Notes: a model not told the origin generated them from the sequence alone. Shown: positions 22,880 through 33,790, numbered from the stretch's first letter. The stretch is DNA of 64,000 nt from Scandinavium sp002470465 (GCF_040750395.1 NZ_JBFLVD010000002.1:1-64000), one strand, 5' to 3'. Numbers and translations: made by a program.

Positions 22880-24469
22880 ATGACGTTGTCTCCTTATCTG
22901 CAAGAGGTGGCCAAACGCCGCACTTTTGCCATCATTTCTCACCCGGATGCCGGTAAAACGACCATCACTGAAAAAGTGCTGCTGTTCGGACAGGCGATCC
23001 AGACCGCCGGTACCGTCAAAGGCCGTGGCTCCAGCCAGCATGCGAAATCCGACTGGATGGAGATGGAAAAGCAGCGTGGGATCTCGATCACCACCTCCGT
23101 GATGCAGTTCCCGTATCACGACTGCCTGGTGAATCTGCTTGATACCCCGGGTCACGAAGACTTCTCCGAAGATACCTACCGTACCCTGACGGCGGTGGAC
23201 TGCTGTCTGATGGTTATCGACGCCGCAAAAGGCGTTGAGGATCGTACCCGTAAGCTGATGGAAGTGACCCGTCTGCGCGATACGCCGATCCTGACCTTCA
23301 TGAATAAACTCGATCGTGACATCCGCGATCCGATGGAAGTGCTGGATGAAGTGGAGCGCGAGCTGAAAATCGGCTGTGCGCCAATCACCTGGCCTATCGG
23401 CTGCGGCAAGCTGTTTAAGGGCGTTTATCATCTCTACAAAGATGAAACCTATCTGTACCAGACCGGTAAAGGCCATACGATCCAGGAAGTTCGCATTGTT
23501 AAAGGGCTGAACAACCCGGATCTCGACGCGGCCGTAGGCGAAGAGCTGGCGGCACAGCTGCGTGAAGAGCTGGAGCTGGTTCAGGGCGCGTCTCACGAGT
23601 TCGATCAGGAACTGTTCCTGGCAGGCGAAATCACCCCGGTGTTCTTCGGTACCGCACTCGGTAACTTCGGCGTGGATCACATGCTGGACGGTCTGGTGGA
23701 ATGGGCGCCAGCGCCAATGCCGCGTAAAACCGACAGCCGTGAAGTCGAAGCGAAAGAAGAGAAGTTCTCAGGCTTCGTGTTTAAGATTCAGGCCAACATG
23801 GACCCGAAACACCGTGACCGCGTAGCGTTCATGCGTGTGGTGTCCGGTAAATATGAAAAGGGCATGAAGCTGCGTCAGGTGCGCACCGGGAAAGATGTCG
23901 TTATCTCCGACGCGCTGACCTTTATGGCGGGCGACCGTTCGCACGTGGAAGAAGCCTTCCCGGGCGACATCATTGGCCTGCATAACCACGGCACCATTCA
24001 GATTGGTGACACCTTTACCCAGGGCGAAATGATGAAGTTCACCGGCATTCCGAACTTCGCGCCGGAGCTGTTCCGTCGTATTCGCCTGAAGGATCCGCTC
24101 AAGCAGAAGCAACTGCTCAAAGGGCTGGTTCAGCTGTCGGAAGAGGGTGCCGTGCAGGTCTTCCGCCCGATTGCCAACAACGATCTGATCGTTGGCGCGG
24201 TCGGTGTGCTGCAGTTCGACGTGGTGGTTGCGCGTCTGAAGAGCGAGTACAACGTCGAAGCGATTTACGAATCGGTGAACGTGGCGACGGCACGCTGGGT
24301 AGAAAGCAGCGATGTGAAGAAATTCGAAGAGTTCAAGCGCAAAAACGAAGTACAGCTTGCGCTGGACGGTGGTGACAACCTCACGTATATCGCCCCAACG
24401 ATGGTAAACCTGAACCTGACTCAGGAACGTTACCCTGACGTTCAGTTCCGTAAAACTCGCGAGCACTAA
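22880..24469 (+). CDS. prfC: Peptide chain release factor 3
   Basis: 529-aa translational GTPase RF3, which recycles RF1 and RF2 after termination. G1 HPDAGKTT, G3 DTPGHEDF, G4 NKLD are visible in the first 150 residues, followed by EF-G-like domains II and III. Start ATG at 22880 (MTLSPYLQEVAKRR) matches E. coli. An in-frame TTG lies two codons upstream. About 90 bases separate it from yjjG. Confidence 0.98.
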   Translation: MTLSPYLQEVAKRRTFAIISHPDAGKTTITEKVLLFGQAIQTAGTVKGRGSSQHAKSDWMEMEKQRGISITTSVMQFPYHDCLVNLLDTPGHEDFSEDTYRTLTAVDCCLMVIDAAKGVEDRTRKLMEVTRLRDTPILTFMNKLDRDIRDPMEVLDEVERELKIGCAPITWPIGCGKLFKGVYHLYKDETYLYQTGKGHTIQEVRIVKGLNNPDLDAAVGEELAAQLREELELVQGASHEFDQELFLAGEITPVFFGTALGNFGVDHMLDGLVEWAPAPMPRKTDSREVEAKEEKFSGFVFKIQANMDPKHRDRVAFMRVVSGKYEKGMKLRQVRTGKDVVISDALTFMAGDRSHVEEAFPGDIIGLHNHGTIQIGDTFTQGEMMKFTGIPNFAPELFRRIRLKDPLKQKQLLKGLVQLSEEGAVQVFRPIANNDLIVGAVGVLQFDVVVARLKSEYNVEAIYESVNVATARWVESSDVKKFEEFKRKNEVQLALDGGDNLTYIAPTMVNLNLTQERYPDVQFRKTREH

Positions 24470-24807
24470 TCCTCTCCAGAGCACGGCCCGCGCCGTGCTC
24501 TGTCACTTTGCCTCCCTCTTGATTCCCTTGCAGAAAGTTCTTAAATGAGCCCGATTCCCGCCGGAAAGGTCACTTTTTAACCTGTTGGCCGGGCGAGTTA
24601 AAAATTGTTGGCTATATTTAACAAAGTGATGACAAGTTGTCTGGCTTAACTCGCTACTCAATGCGTGTTCATTAGCGAATTAGCCCGGTTTATTTGTCAT
24701 TATCAAGATTAAAAACTGTGAAATTGTGGTGATATTCACCCCTACAGCAATGCGATCATGAAGATCGCCTGAGCTCAAATTCTGAGCAAACTACAGGAAT
24801 CGAGACA
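24470..24807 (+). promoter_or_regulatory. prfC-osmY intergenic region
   Basis: 338 bases holding the prfC hairpin and the osmY upstream region. E. coli osmY is RpoS-dependent, but I could not place -10/-35 elements with confidence. No gene seen. Confidence 0.5.
24478..24501 (+). terminator. Hairpin after prfC
   Basis: AGAGCACGGC / GCCGTGCTCT, a perfect 10-bp stem with a 4-base loop, 9 bases past the prfC stop. Only a weak T-stretch follows. Confidence 0.65.
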
Positions 24808-25416
24808 ATGACGAGCCATAAGATGTCCAAAACGCTGCTGGCAATCATGCTGGGTACTGCAATGATGAGCGGTTCTGCTCTGGCGGAATCCACCATGGAT
24901 AAAACCCAATCCGCTGCGGAAAGCGCAGGGCAAAAAGTCGACAGCTCAATGAGCAAAGTCGGCGGCTTCATGGATGACAGCAGCATCACGGCGAAGGTGA
25001 AAGCGGCACTGGTCGATCATGACTCCATCAAAAGTACCGGTATTTCGGTGAAAACCGATAACAAGGTCGTCACGCTGAGCGGCTTTGTTGAAAGCCAGGC
25101 CCAGGCCGAAGAGGCGGTGAAAGTCGCGAAAGGTGTGGAAGGCGTGGCGTCAGTCAGCGATAAGCTCCACGTGCGTGACAGCAAAACGCAAAGCATGCAG
25201 GGGTATGCGGGTGATACCGCAACCACCAGTGAAATCAAAGCCAAGCTGCTGGCGGACGATATTGTACCGTCCCGCAAAGTGAAAGTAGAAACCACCGACG
25301 GCGTGGTGCAGCTTTCCGGTACGGTCGATTCTCATGCGCAGAGTGAACGCGCGGAGAGCATCGCCAAAGCAGTTGATGGCGTAAAAAGTGTCAAGAACGA
25401 TCTGAAAGTTAAATAA
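24808..25416 (+). CDS. osmY: Osmotically inducible periplasmic chaperone OsmY
   Basis: 202 aa with a Sec signal peptide cleaved after SGSALA. Two BON domains (about residues 55-122 and 135-202) share the pattern TAKVKAALVDHD ... VVTLSGFVES and SEIKAKLLADD ... VVQLSGTVDS. E. coli OsmY is an RpoS- and osmolarity-induced periplasmic protein with chaperone activity for outer-membrane clients. ATG preceded by AGGAAT. Monocistronic, closed by a strong hairpin. Confidence 0.96.
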   Translation: MTSHKMSKTLLAIMLGTAMMSGSALAESTMDKTQSAAESAGQKVDSSMSKVGGFMDDSSITAKVKAALVDHDSIKSTGISVKTDNKVVTLSGFVESQAQAEEAVKVAKGVEGVASVSDKLHVRDSKTQSMQGYAGDTATTSEIKAKLLADDIVPSRKVKVETTDGVVQLSGTVDSHAQSERAESIAKAVDGVKSVKNDLKVK

Positions 25417-25434
25417 CGTTGTTCTGACACTACC

Positions 25435-25456
25435 TTCCCCGGCCAGCGCCGGGGAA
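25435..25456 (+). terminator. osmY hairpin terminator
   Basis: TTCCCCGGC / GCCGGGGAA, 9-bp stem with loop CAGC, starting 19 bases after the osmY stop. The downstream T-run is poor. Confidence 0.65.
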
Positions 25457-25528
25457 ACGAGTCTGTCGTTTTGAGTGCCTGAGCGTTCATCAAAGCGGAC
25501 GACATTCACTATGGTAAAGGAGAATCGT

Positions 25529-25690
25529 ATGTTTCGTTGGGGCATTATCTTTCTGGTCATCGCATTAATTGCCGCCGCTCTGGGCTTTGGTGGTCTGGCG
25601 GGTACGGCAGCGGGTGCCGCAAAAATTGTTTTCATCGTCGGTATCATCCTGTTCCTGGTCAGCCTGTTTATGGGGCGCCGACGTCCTTAG
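25529..25690 (+). CDS. ytjA: DUF1328 small membrane protein YtjA
   Basis: 53-aa protein with two hydrophobic helices and a GFGGLAGTAAGAAK glycine/alanine hairpin. It ends GRRRP. Same family and length as E. coli YtjA (DUF1328), function unknown. ATG at 25529 is preceded by AAGGAGAA. Lies between osmY and yjjU, as in E. coli. Confidence 0.92.
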   Translation: MFRWGIIFLVIALIAAALGFGGLAGTAAGAAKIVFIVGIILFLVSLFMGRRRP

Positions 25691-25716
25691 CCTGCTAAGT
25701 TAAATTTTCGTAACAC

Positions 25717-25740
25717 AAAGCCAGCCTTCGGGCTGGCTTT
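25717..25740 (+). terminator. Rho-independent terminator after ytjA
   Basis: AAAGCCAGCC, TTCG tetraloop, GGCTGGCTTT, followed by ATTGTTTT. Confidence 0.92.
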
Positions 25741-25808
25741 ATTGTTTTCAGACAATCCTTGTTTGCGTTATGGTTATAGGACAGAACAATCAAAAAAGGG
25801 AAAGCAGT

Positions 25809-26903
25809 GTGGGACAGCGAATTCCGGTGACGCTCGGTAACATTGCGCCACTTGCAGTGAAACCCTTTCACCCAGGCGAGCTGGCATTAGTCTGTGAGGG
25901 CGGCGGGCAGCGTGGCATCTTTACGGCAGGCGTGCTGGATGAATTTATGCGCGCCAGATTTAATCCATTCGATCTCTATTTAGGCACCTCTGCCGGGGCA
26001 CAGAATCTTTCTGCCTACCTTTGCAATCAGCCCGGCTATGCCCGAAAAGTGATCACCCGCTACACGACTTCCCGAGATTTTTTCGATCCGATGCGCTTTG
26101 TGCGCGGCGGCAATCTTATCGATCTCGACTGGCTGGTAGAGGCCACCTCAAGCAAAATGCCGCTGGCGATGGATGTGGCCGCGCGCCAGTTTGATGACGG
26201 CAAAGCGTTTTACATGTGTGCCTCCCGGGCGGATGACTACTCGCCGGGCTACTTCTCGCCAACGCGTGAAACCTGGATGGATCAGATTCGGGCCTCCAGT
26301 GCGATCCCCGGTTTTTACCGGCCTGGCGTGACGTTAGACGGCATTAACTGGCTGGATGGCGGCGTGAGCGATGCCATTCCGGTACAGGAAGCGGTGAAGC
26401 GCGGCGGGAAAACAATCGTGGTGATCCGCACCGTGCCGTCGCAGATGTACTACACCCCGCAGTGGTTCAAGCGTATGGAACGCTGGCTCGGAGAGAGCAG
26501 CCTGCAGCCGTTTGTGAACCTGGTTCAGCATCACGAAAAAACCTACCACGCCATTCAGCAGTTCATTGAGAAACCGCCGGGCAACGTGCGGATCCTGGAA
26601 ATCTTCCCGCCTAAGCCACTGAAAAGTATGGCGCTCGGTAGCCGCCTGCCTGCGCTGCTGGAAGACTACAACGTGGGCCGTCAGTGTGGGCGCTATTTCC
26701 TTGCCACGATGGGCAAAATGCTGGCCGATAAGCCTCCTTTGCATCGCTTCAAACCGCGCGTTGCCACGCCTGCCGCCGTTGTTATCCCTCCTGCGGCGGT
26801 GGTTATTCCTCCCGCAGCGGTGGCAAACGATCTGCACAATGCGCCGCTTATCGACGCGCCACAGGCCAACGATGCGAGTTTTGATAGCGAGGGGCTGGCG
26901 TGA
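25809..26903 (+). CDS. yjjU: Patatin-like phospholipase family protein YjjU
   Basis: 364 aa, patatin/RssA-type hydrolase. Oxyanion loop EGGGQRGIFTAG near residue 30, nucleophile elbow GTSAG near 62, catalytic aspartate in DGGVSD near 197. The C-terminus carries a duplicated VVIPPAAV repeat (two copies plus a partial) not present to this extent in E. coli (357 aa). Start GTG at 25809 gives the family start VGQRIPVTLG. An in-frame ATG at 25770 overlaps the terminator region and is less likely. Overlaps yjjV by 4 bases. Confidence 0.93.
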   Translation: MGQRIPVTLGNIAPLAVKPFHPGELALVCEGGGQRGIFTAGVLDEFMRARFNPFDLYLGTSAGAQNLSAYLCNQPGYARKVITRYTTSRDFFDPMRFVRGGNLIDLDWLVEATSSKMPLAMDVAARQFDDGKAFYMCASRADDYSPGYFSPTRETWMDQIRASSAIPGFYRPGVTLDGINWLDGGVSDAIPVQEAVKRGGKTIVVIRTVPSQMYYTPQWFKRMERWLGESSLQPFVNLVQHHEKTYHAIQQFIEKPPGNVRILEIFPPKPLKSMALGSRLPALLEDYNVGRQCGRYFLATMGKMLADKPPLHRFKPRVATPAAVVIPPAAVVIPPAAVANDLHNAPLIDAPQANDASFDSEGLA

Positions 26904-27679
26904 GCTTCAGCTTTACCGACACCCATTGCCATTTTGATTTTCCGCCCTTTGTCGACGATATCGAAAACAGTCTGGTCCTTGCCGCCCGCGCGGGCGTATC
27001 GAAGATCATCGTGCCCGCGACCGAAGCGACGCGTTTCGACGGTGTGCTGAAGCTTGCGGCAAATCACGCCCCGCTGTATGCCGCGCTGGGCCTGCATCCG
27101 ATTGTGATAGAAAAACATCATGATGAAAGCCTGGCAAAGCTTGAGGCGCTGCTTGCCCTGAAGCTGCCGAAGCTTGTGGCTATCGGGGAAATTGGCCTTG
27201 ATCTGTATCGCGACAATCCGCAGTTCGATAAACAGCAGGCGGTGCTGGATGCGCAGCTCAGGCTCGCGAAACGCTACGATCTTCCGGTGATCCTCCACTC
27301 ACGCCGGACCCACGATAAGCTGGCGATGCACCTCAAGCGGCATAATTTACCCTGCACCGGCGTTGTCCACGGTTTTGCCGGAAGCCTGCAACAGGCGGAA
27401 CGATTCGTTCAACTGGGGTATAAAATTGGCGTGGGCGGGACGATAACCTACCCGCGGGCAAGCAAAACGCGTGAGGTGATGGCGCGTTTGCCCCTGAGCG
27501 CACTGCTGCTGGAAACGGATGCGCCGGACATGCCGCTCAACGGCTATCAGGGCCAGCCCAATCGCCCGGAACGGGCAGCAGACGTTTTTACCTCCCTTTG
27601 TGAACTACGTTCTGAATCACCCGCAGATATCGCCGATGCGCTGGCGAAAAATACCCGTCAGCTTTTTACCGCCCTATAA
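26900..27679 (+). CDS. yjjV: TatD-family metal-dependent hydrolase YjjV
   Basis: 259-aa TIM-barrel hydrolase of the TatD family, whose members are 3'-5' DNA/RNA exonucleases or tRNA-end deacylases. Metal ligands: DTHCHFD at the N-terminus, GEIGLD near residue 95, the conserved histidines in ILHSRR and GVVHGF, and LLETDAPDMPL near 200. The start codon is GTG, overlapping the yjjU stop (GTGA), indicating coupled translation. Confidence 0.95.
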   Translation: MSFSFTDTHCHFDFPPFVDDIENSLVLAARAGVSKIIVPATEATRFDGVLKLAANHAPLYAALGLHPIVIEKHHDESLAKLEALLALKLPKLVAIGEIGLDLYRDNPQFDKQQAVLDAQLRLAKRYDLPVILHSRRTHDKLAMHLKRHNLPCTGVVHGFAGSLQQAERFVQLGYKIGVGGTITYPRASKTREVMARLPLSALLLETDAPDMPLNGYQGQPNRPERAADVFTSLCELRSESPADIADALAKNTRQLFTAL

Positions 27680-28537
27680 GTAAAGCGCCGGGAGGATAAC
27701 CTGATTTATCCCCTGATTTTGCAGCGCTTGTGCCAGCGGCTCAACGTCCCCGGCGTGGGCGCTGCGCCACTCTCGTGCTTCACTGTAGACGCCGTGGGCA
27801 TGAAAGGCATTCAGCCTCACGGTGATTTCTCCCAGGGAATGAATAAACTCGCTCAGCGGTTCAATGGATGACAAATAGTCCGTCTCCTCAGGGATGGTCA
27901 GCAGGCGTAGCTCCGCAAGCCTCTGGTGTTCTGCCAGCCAGCGAATACTGGCTTTAATCCTTTCATTCCCGCGCCCGGTGAGACGCTGGTGAACGCTGCT
28001 ATTCCAGGCTTTCAAATCCACCATCACGCCGTCGCAGACCGGCAGCAGCTTCTCCCAGCCCGGAATGCCCAGCTCGCCGTTGCTGTCGACCAGGCAGGTG
28101 AGATGTGAAAGCGCTGGCGTGGCCTTGAGCTGCGTGAATAGCTCGCAGATAAAGGGCAGTTGAGTGGTGGCTTCGCCGCCGCTGACGGTGATGCCTTCAA
28201 TGAACGGGGCCGCGCGCGCGACCTGCTTTATCACCTCTTCGACGGACATTGTTTGCGCCATCGGTGTGGCCTGCTGCGGGCACATCTTCAGGCAGGTGTC
28301 GCACTGCTGGCAGAGCGTTTCCTGCCAGTAGACGCGCCCGGCCTGAAAGGAGAGCGCATCGTGTGGGCAATGAACAGCACACTCTCCGCAGTCGTTGCAG
28401 CGCCCCATCGTCCAGGGGTTGTGGCAGCTTTTACAGCGCAGATTGCAGCCCTGCAGGAACAGCGTCAGACGGCTACCGGGGCCGTCGACGCAGGAGAACG
28501 GGATGATTTTACTGACTGAAGCGCATCTGCTGCTCAT
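27674..28537 (-). CDS. yjjW: Glycyl-radical enzyme activating protein YjjW (radical SAM)
   Basis: 287-aa activase for YjjI. Radical-SAM cluster motif in GCNLRCKSCHNPW (C-x3-C-x2-C). Two additional [4Fe-4S] ferredoxin-like sites are CNDCGECAVHC and CQQCDTCLKMC, as in activases of the PflA/GRE type with inserted ferredoxin domains. Glycine-rich GITVSGGEATTQ binds SAM. Start ATG at 28537, overlapping the end of yjjI by 29 bases. Its 3' end overlaps the convergent yjjV by 6 bases. Confidence 0.95.
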   Translation of the reverse strand: MSSRCASVSKIIPFSCVDGPGSRLTLFLQGCNLRCKSCHNPWTMGRCNDCGECAVHCPHDALSFQAGRVYWQETLCQQCDTCLKMCPQQATPMAQTMSVEEVIKQVARAAPFIEGITVSGGEATTQLPFICELFTQLKATPALSHLTCLVDSNGELGIPGWEKLLPVCDGVMVDLKAWNSSVHQRLTGRGNERIKASIRWLAEHQRLAELRLLTIPEETDYLSSIEPLSEFIHSLGEITVRLNAFHAHGVYSEAREWRSAHAGDVEPLAQALQNQGINQVILPALYL

Positions 28538-30047
28538 GGCTGATGACTCTCGGTTGGCGTTCCAGAATACGGGTGTTGCGGGCGGCCTCTTCGCCAAGCC
28601 AGGTGGTGTTGGTGCGTGAACCTTCGGCACGGAATTTTTCCAGGTCTGAGAGCCGCACCATATACCCGGTGACGCGTACCAGATCGTTGCCGCTGACGTT
28701 GGCTGAAAACTCTCGCATTCCGGCATTAAACGCGCCCAGGCAGAGCTGCATTATCGCCTGTGGGTTGCGTTTTATGGTTTCATCGAGCGTCAGGATGTCG
28801 CTGATCCCGGCGGTATAAAACGCATGGTGAGGCGCAACGGCCAGCAGGTGGCTGACCGGATCGGGTTCGCTGCCGTAAGGAATACGCGCGCCGGGCGTAG
28901 TACCGCTGTCGGAGCTGATGCCGGATTGGGCATGCAGCATCGCGCGCTGGTTCCAGCCGAACTTCACAGGTGTTCTTTCAACAAACGCCGCCAGTTCTGC
29001 GCTGATGCGCCAGCCAAGCGCATTGGCCTCTTCATCCTGACCATAGCGGGCAGGGCTGTTGGCTTTTTCACAGAGCAGGTTCACCGCTTCCGCCAGGGCA
29101 TAAATGCCAAACATTGGCGCAAAGCGCTGCGGGTCAATCAACCCTTCCGCCACCAGGAAGCTATTCTCAAAGAAGTGCGATTGCTGGTACAGGAAGGTGC
29201 AACGGGCATCAATGATGGCGATTTGCTGCTGGCAGTAGAACGGAAGAACCCGGTCGAAGAAGTCGGCCACCGATTCACTGCGCCGTGCAATTTCTTTCAG
29301 ATTCAGACGCACCAGCGTGCTACCGCCGCCCGCCAGCGGCAGTGAGTTGTAGCAGCTGACCACGCCATACTGGCCTTTTGTGAAAATTTTATCATTCACC
29401 GGGCCGTTAGCGATGTGCGGCTTGCTGCATTCACAGATGTTTTTACTGACTTCCAGCAGCAGCGAATCCGGTGTAATGTCCGGATCATAGATAAACGTCA
29501 GATTTGGTGCAACCTGCTTCAGTTCAGCATCGGCGCGTAAAATGGCGCGCGTGACGGGCGTATCTTCCGGGCCGATATTCACGTGGGTGAAAGCGTCCGG
29601 CAGGGTTCTGTCCAGATAGCGCCAGAAACGTTTTATGCGGATATCGACTTCTTCTTGTGTTAGTATTTTAACATACGGAGCCAGGATCGCATCCAGATGC
29701 CCGAGGTAAACCGGCATCGCCGTGACCGAAGGAACGTGGTGATAAAGGATGGTCAGCATTGAGAGCGCGTCATCCAGATCTTTTGCGCCCTCCAGCTCCA
29801 GCCATTCTGAGCCGTTAGCCAGGAAACGCGCGTAGTCGGGCAAAACGTAGCGCGGTTTGAACGGCGCGTGGCCTTCAAACATATCGCAGATCACGCCCTC
29901 GTCCAGCGCCGCACGGGCGGTTTCTGGCAGAGTCGGATAGGGCAAAGCGTTTTCCGCTTCAAGCGCCAGAAAGTGGCGTTTTTGCTCGGGGCTGAGCGTT
30001 TTGCTTGTCACAATATTCTGGCAGCGTTGTGCAAAAGAGTCAGACAT
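28509..30047 (-). CDS. yjjI: Glycyl radical enzyme YjjI
   Basis: 512-aa glycine-radical protein of the YjjI family (E. coli 516 aa). The C-terminal Gly-radical loop is RVTGYMVRLSD. A candidate catalytic cysteine occurs in VVSCYNSLPLAGGG. A CECSKPH motif lies mid-protein. Substrate remains unknown in the family. An anaerobic role is inferred from enzyme class, and dedicated activation by YjjW from the overlap of the genes. Shares an upstream region with divergent deoC. Confidence 0.94.
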   Translation of the reverse strand: MSDSFAQRCQNIVTSKTLSPEQKRHFLALEAENALPYPTLPETARAALDEGVICDMFEGHAPFKPRYVLPDYARFLANGSEWLELEGAKDLDDALSMLTILYHHVPSVTAMPVYLGHLDAILAPYVKILTQEEVDIRIKRFWRYLDRTLPDAFTHVNIGPEDTPVTRAILRADAELKQVAPNLTFIYDPDITPDSLLLEVSKNICECSKPHIANGPVNDKIFTKGQYGVVSCYNSLPLAGGGSTLVRLNLKEIARRSESVADFFDRVLPFYCQQQIAIIDARCTFLYQQSHFFENSFLVAEGLIDPQRFAPMFGIYALAEAVNLLCEKANSPARYGQDEEANALGWRISAELAAFVERTPVKFGWNQRAMLHAQSGISSDSGTTPGARIPYGSEPDPVSHLLAVAPHHAFYTAGISDILTLDETIKRNPQAIMQLCLGAFNAGMREFSANVSGNDLVRVTGYMVRLSDLEKFRAEGSRTNTTWLGEEAARNTRILERQPRVISHEQQMRFSQ

Positions 30048-30139
30048 AGACGTTCCTCAGGCGCGTTGGCGATGAGGGCATTGTAGAGAAAAGCGGCGGC
30101 GAGTCTCTTGATCCATATCCCTCGTCGGCGCTTAAAAGA

Positions 30140-30240
30140 GTGATTCAAATCTCATTACGGTAATGCAAATTTGCATGTGCGTTTCATTAACTGTGATGGG
30201 GATCGAAGTGAAACGTCGGGTCGGTGTTAAAATAGTCACA
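30140..30240 (+). promoter_or_regulatory. deoP2-type promoter with CRP and CytR sites
   Basis: A CRP site TGTGAT-N6-CGAAGT (30192-30209) stands about 20 bases before a -10 like TTAAAAT (30228-30233). A second CRP-like site covers roughly 30145-30165. GCAAATTTGC between them resembles a CytR half-site pair. Arrangement copies E. coli deoP2, where CRP and CytR bind cooperatively. Confidence 0.75.
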
Positions 30241-30274
30241 GACCCGCAAGGTAAAATTACACACCGGAGATAAC

Positions 30275-31054
30275 ATGACTGATTTAACTGCAAGCAGCCT
30301 GCGCGCGTTAAAGCTGATGGACCTGACCACCCTGAATGACGATGACACTGATGCGAAAGTGATCGCCCTGTGCCATCAGGCGAAAACGCCGGTGGGCACG
30401 ACCGCGGCAATCTGCATCTACCCTCGCTTTATCCCTGTCGCGCGCAAGGCGCTGAAAGAGCAGGGCACGCCAGACGTTCGCATCGCAACCGTCACTAACT
30501 TCCCGCACGGCAACGATGACATCGACATCGCGCTGGCGGAAACCAAAGCGGCTATCGCCTACGGCGCAGATGAAGTTGACGTTGTGTTCCCTTATCGTGC
30601 GCTGATTGCGGGCAACGAGCAGGTCGGTTTCGATCTGGTGAAAGCCTGTAAAGACGCCTGTGCGGCAGCGAACGTGCTGCTGAAAGTGATCATCGAAACC
30701 GGTGAGCTGAAAGAAGAGGCACTGATTCGTAAAGCCTCTGAAATCGCCATCAAAGCGGGCGCGGACTTCATCAAAACCTCTACCGGTAAAGTGCCGGTGA
30801 ACGCCACGCCAGAAAGCGCGCGCATCATGATGGAAGTGATCCGCGATATGGGCGTTGAAAAAACCGTGGGCTTTAAGCCGGCGGGCGGCGTGCGTACCGC
30901 TGAAGACGCACAGAAATTCCTCGCGATTGCTGATGACCTGTTTGGCGCCGACTGGGCCGACGCCCGTCACTACCGCTTTGGCGCGTCCAGCCTGCTGGCA
31001 AGCCTGCTGAAAGCGCTGGGTCACGGCGACGGCAAGAGCGCGAGCGCTTACTGA
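30275..31054 (+). CDS. deoC: Deoxyribose-phosphate aldolase
   Basis: 259 aa, as in E. coli. Cleaves 2-deoxyribose-5-phosphate to glyceraldehyde-3-phosphate and acetaldehyde. Schiff-base lysine in FIKTSTGK (about residue 168) and the second lysine in GFKPAGGVR (about 202). First gene of the deoCABD operon. CRP/CytR-type promoter upstream, and DeoR control expected from E. coli. Confidence 0.98.
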   Translation: MTDLTASSLRALKLMDLTTLNDDDTDAKVIALCHQAKTPVGTTAAICIYPRFIPVARKALKEQGTPDVRIATVTNFPHGNDDIDIALAETKAAIAYGADEVDVVFPYRALIAGNEQVGFDLVKACKDACAAANVLLKVIIETGELKEEALIRKASEIAIKAGADFIKTSTGKVPVNATPESARIMMEVIRDMGVEKTVGFKPAGGVRTAEDAQKFLAIADDLFGADWADARHYRFGASSLLASLLKALGHGDGKSASAY

Positions 31055-31071
31055 TTTACCGTATCAATGGA

Positions 31072-31134
31072 CGTAGGCCGGGTAAGCGTAGCGCCGCCCG
31101 GCAAATTGTTTAAGTGCCGGATGTCGGCTACGCC
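31072..31134. repeat. REP/BIME element between deoC and deoA
   Basis: ACGTAGGCCGGGTAAGCG followed by GCCGCCCGGC and a second partial unit TGCCGGATGTCGGCTACGCC. Confidence 0.85.
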
Positions 31135-31186
31135 AAATCCTGCCTACAGCTACGATGGCTTTTCGATTTTCCCTCAGGGGGTTACC

Positions 31187-32509
<1,323 letters not shown>

Positions 32510-32560
32510 CGGTATACTGATCTGATCGCTTTTTTGCAGCGCAAAACGTACGGAGAAAAT

Positions 32561-33784
32561 ATGAAACGTGCATTTATTATGGTGCTGGACTCCTTTGGTA
32601 TCGGCGCCACCGAAGACGCAGAGCGTTTCGGCGATGTCGGTGCCGATACGATGGGCCATATCGCAGAAGCCTGCGCGAAAGGCGAGGCCGATAAAGGCCG
32701 CCAGGGCCCGCTGAACCTGCCAAACCTGACCCGTCTGGGTCTGGTGAAAGCCCATGAAGGGTCTACCGGAAACATTGCCGCTGGCATGGACGGTAATGCC
32801 GAAGTGGTTGGCGCATACGCCTGGGCGCATGAGCTCTCTTCCGGGAAAGATACCCCATCCGGTCACTGGGAAATTGCCGGTGTGCCCGTGCTGTTCGACT
32901 GGGGCTACTTCCCGGAACACCACAACAGCTTCCCACAGGAGCTGCTGGATAAGCTGGTTAAGCGCGCCAACCTGCCGGGCTACCTCGGCAACTGCCACTC
33001 ATCTGGCACCGTTATCCTGGACGAGCTCGGCGAAGAGCATATGAAAACCGGCAAGCCGATTTTCTACACCTCCGCTGACTCCGTCTTCCAGATTGCCTGC
33101 CACGAAGGCACCTATGGCCTGGATAAGCTGTATGAGCTGTGCGAAATCGCCCGTGAAGAGCTCACTGAGGGCGGCTACAACATCGGCCGCGTGATCGCGC
33201 GTCCGTTCATCGGTGACAAAGCGGGCAGCTTCGAGCGTACCGGCAACCGTCACGACCTGGCCGTTGAGCCGCCAGCGCCAACCGTGTTGCAGAAACTGGT
33301 CGATGAGAAGGGTGGTCACGTGGTGTCCGTCGGCAAAATTGCGGATATCTACGCCAACTGCGGCATCACCAAAAAGGTGAAAGCGACCGGTCTGGATGCG
33401 CTGTTTGACGCAACCGTGAAAGAGATGAAAGAAGCCGGGGACAATACCATCGTCTTCACTAACTTCGTTGATTTCGACTCTTCCTGGGGTCACCGCCGCG
33501 ACGTTGCCGGCTATGCAGCAGGTCTGGAGCTGTTCGATCGCCGTCTGCCGGAGCTGCTGAAGCTGGTGGGTGAAGATGACATCATCATCCTCACCGCGGA
33601 CCACGGCTGCGACCCGACCTGGACCGGGACCGATCACACCCGTGAACACATTCCGGTGCTGGTCTATGGCCCGAAAGTGAAAGCAGGTTCGCTGGGCCAT
33701 CGCGAAACCTTCGCGGATATCGGTCAGACCCTGGCAACGTACTTTGGTACGTCACCGATGGAATACGGCAAAAATATGCTGTGA
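32561..33784 (+). CDS. deoB: Phosphopentomutase
   Basis: 407 aa, same as E. coli. Converts (deoxy)ribose-1-phosphate to the 5-phosphate. Alkaline-phosphatase fold with metal-site motifs IMVLDSFGIG at the N-terminus and ADHGCDPTW near residue 345, and the DGNAEVVGA loop carrying the substrate-contacting region. Start ATG at 32561 after GGAGAA. 51 bases after deoA, same operon. Confidence 0.98.
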   Translation: MKRAFIMVLDSFGIGATEDAERFGDVGADTMGHIAEACAKGEADKGRQGPLNLPNLTRLGLVKAHEGSTGNIAAGMDGNAEVVGAYAWAHELSSGKDTPSGHWEIAGVPVLFDWGYFPEHHNSFPQELLDKLVKRANLPGYLGNCHSSGTVILDELGEEHMKTGKPIFYTSADSVFQIACHEGTYGLDKLYELCEIAREELTEGGYNIGRVIARPFIGDKAGSFERTGNRHDLAVEPPAPTVLQKLVDEKGGHVVSVGKIADIYANCGITKKVKATGLDALFDATVKEMKEAGDNTIVFTNFVDFDSSWGHRRDVAGYAAGLELFDRRLPELLKLVGEDDIIILTADHGCDPTWTGTDHTREHIPVLVYGPKVKAGSLGHRETFADIGQTLATYFGTSPMEYGKNML

Positions 33785-33790
33785 TGCAAT

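Noticed and set aside
22532..23680. 382-codon frame opposite yjjG and prfC
   Set aside because: Crosses the intergenic region of two certain genes and has no recognisable domain.
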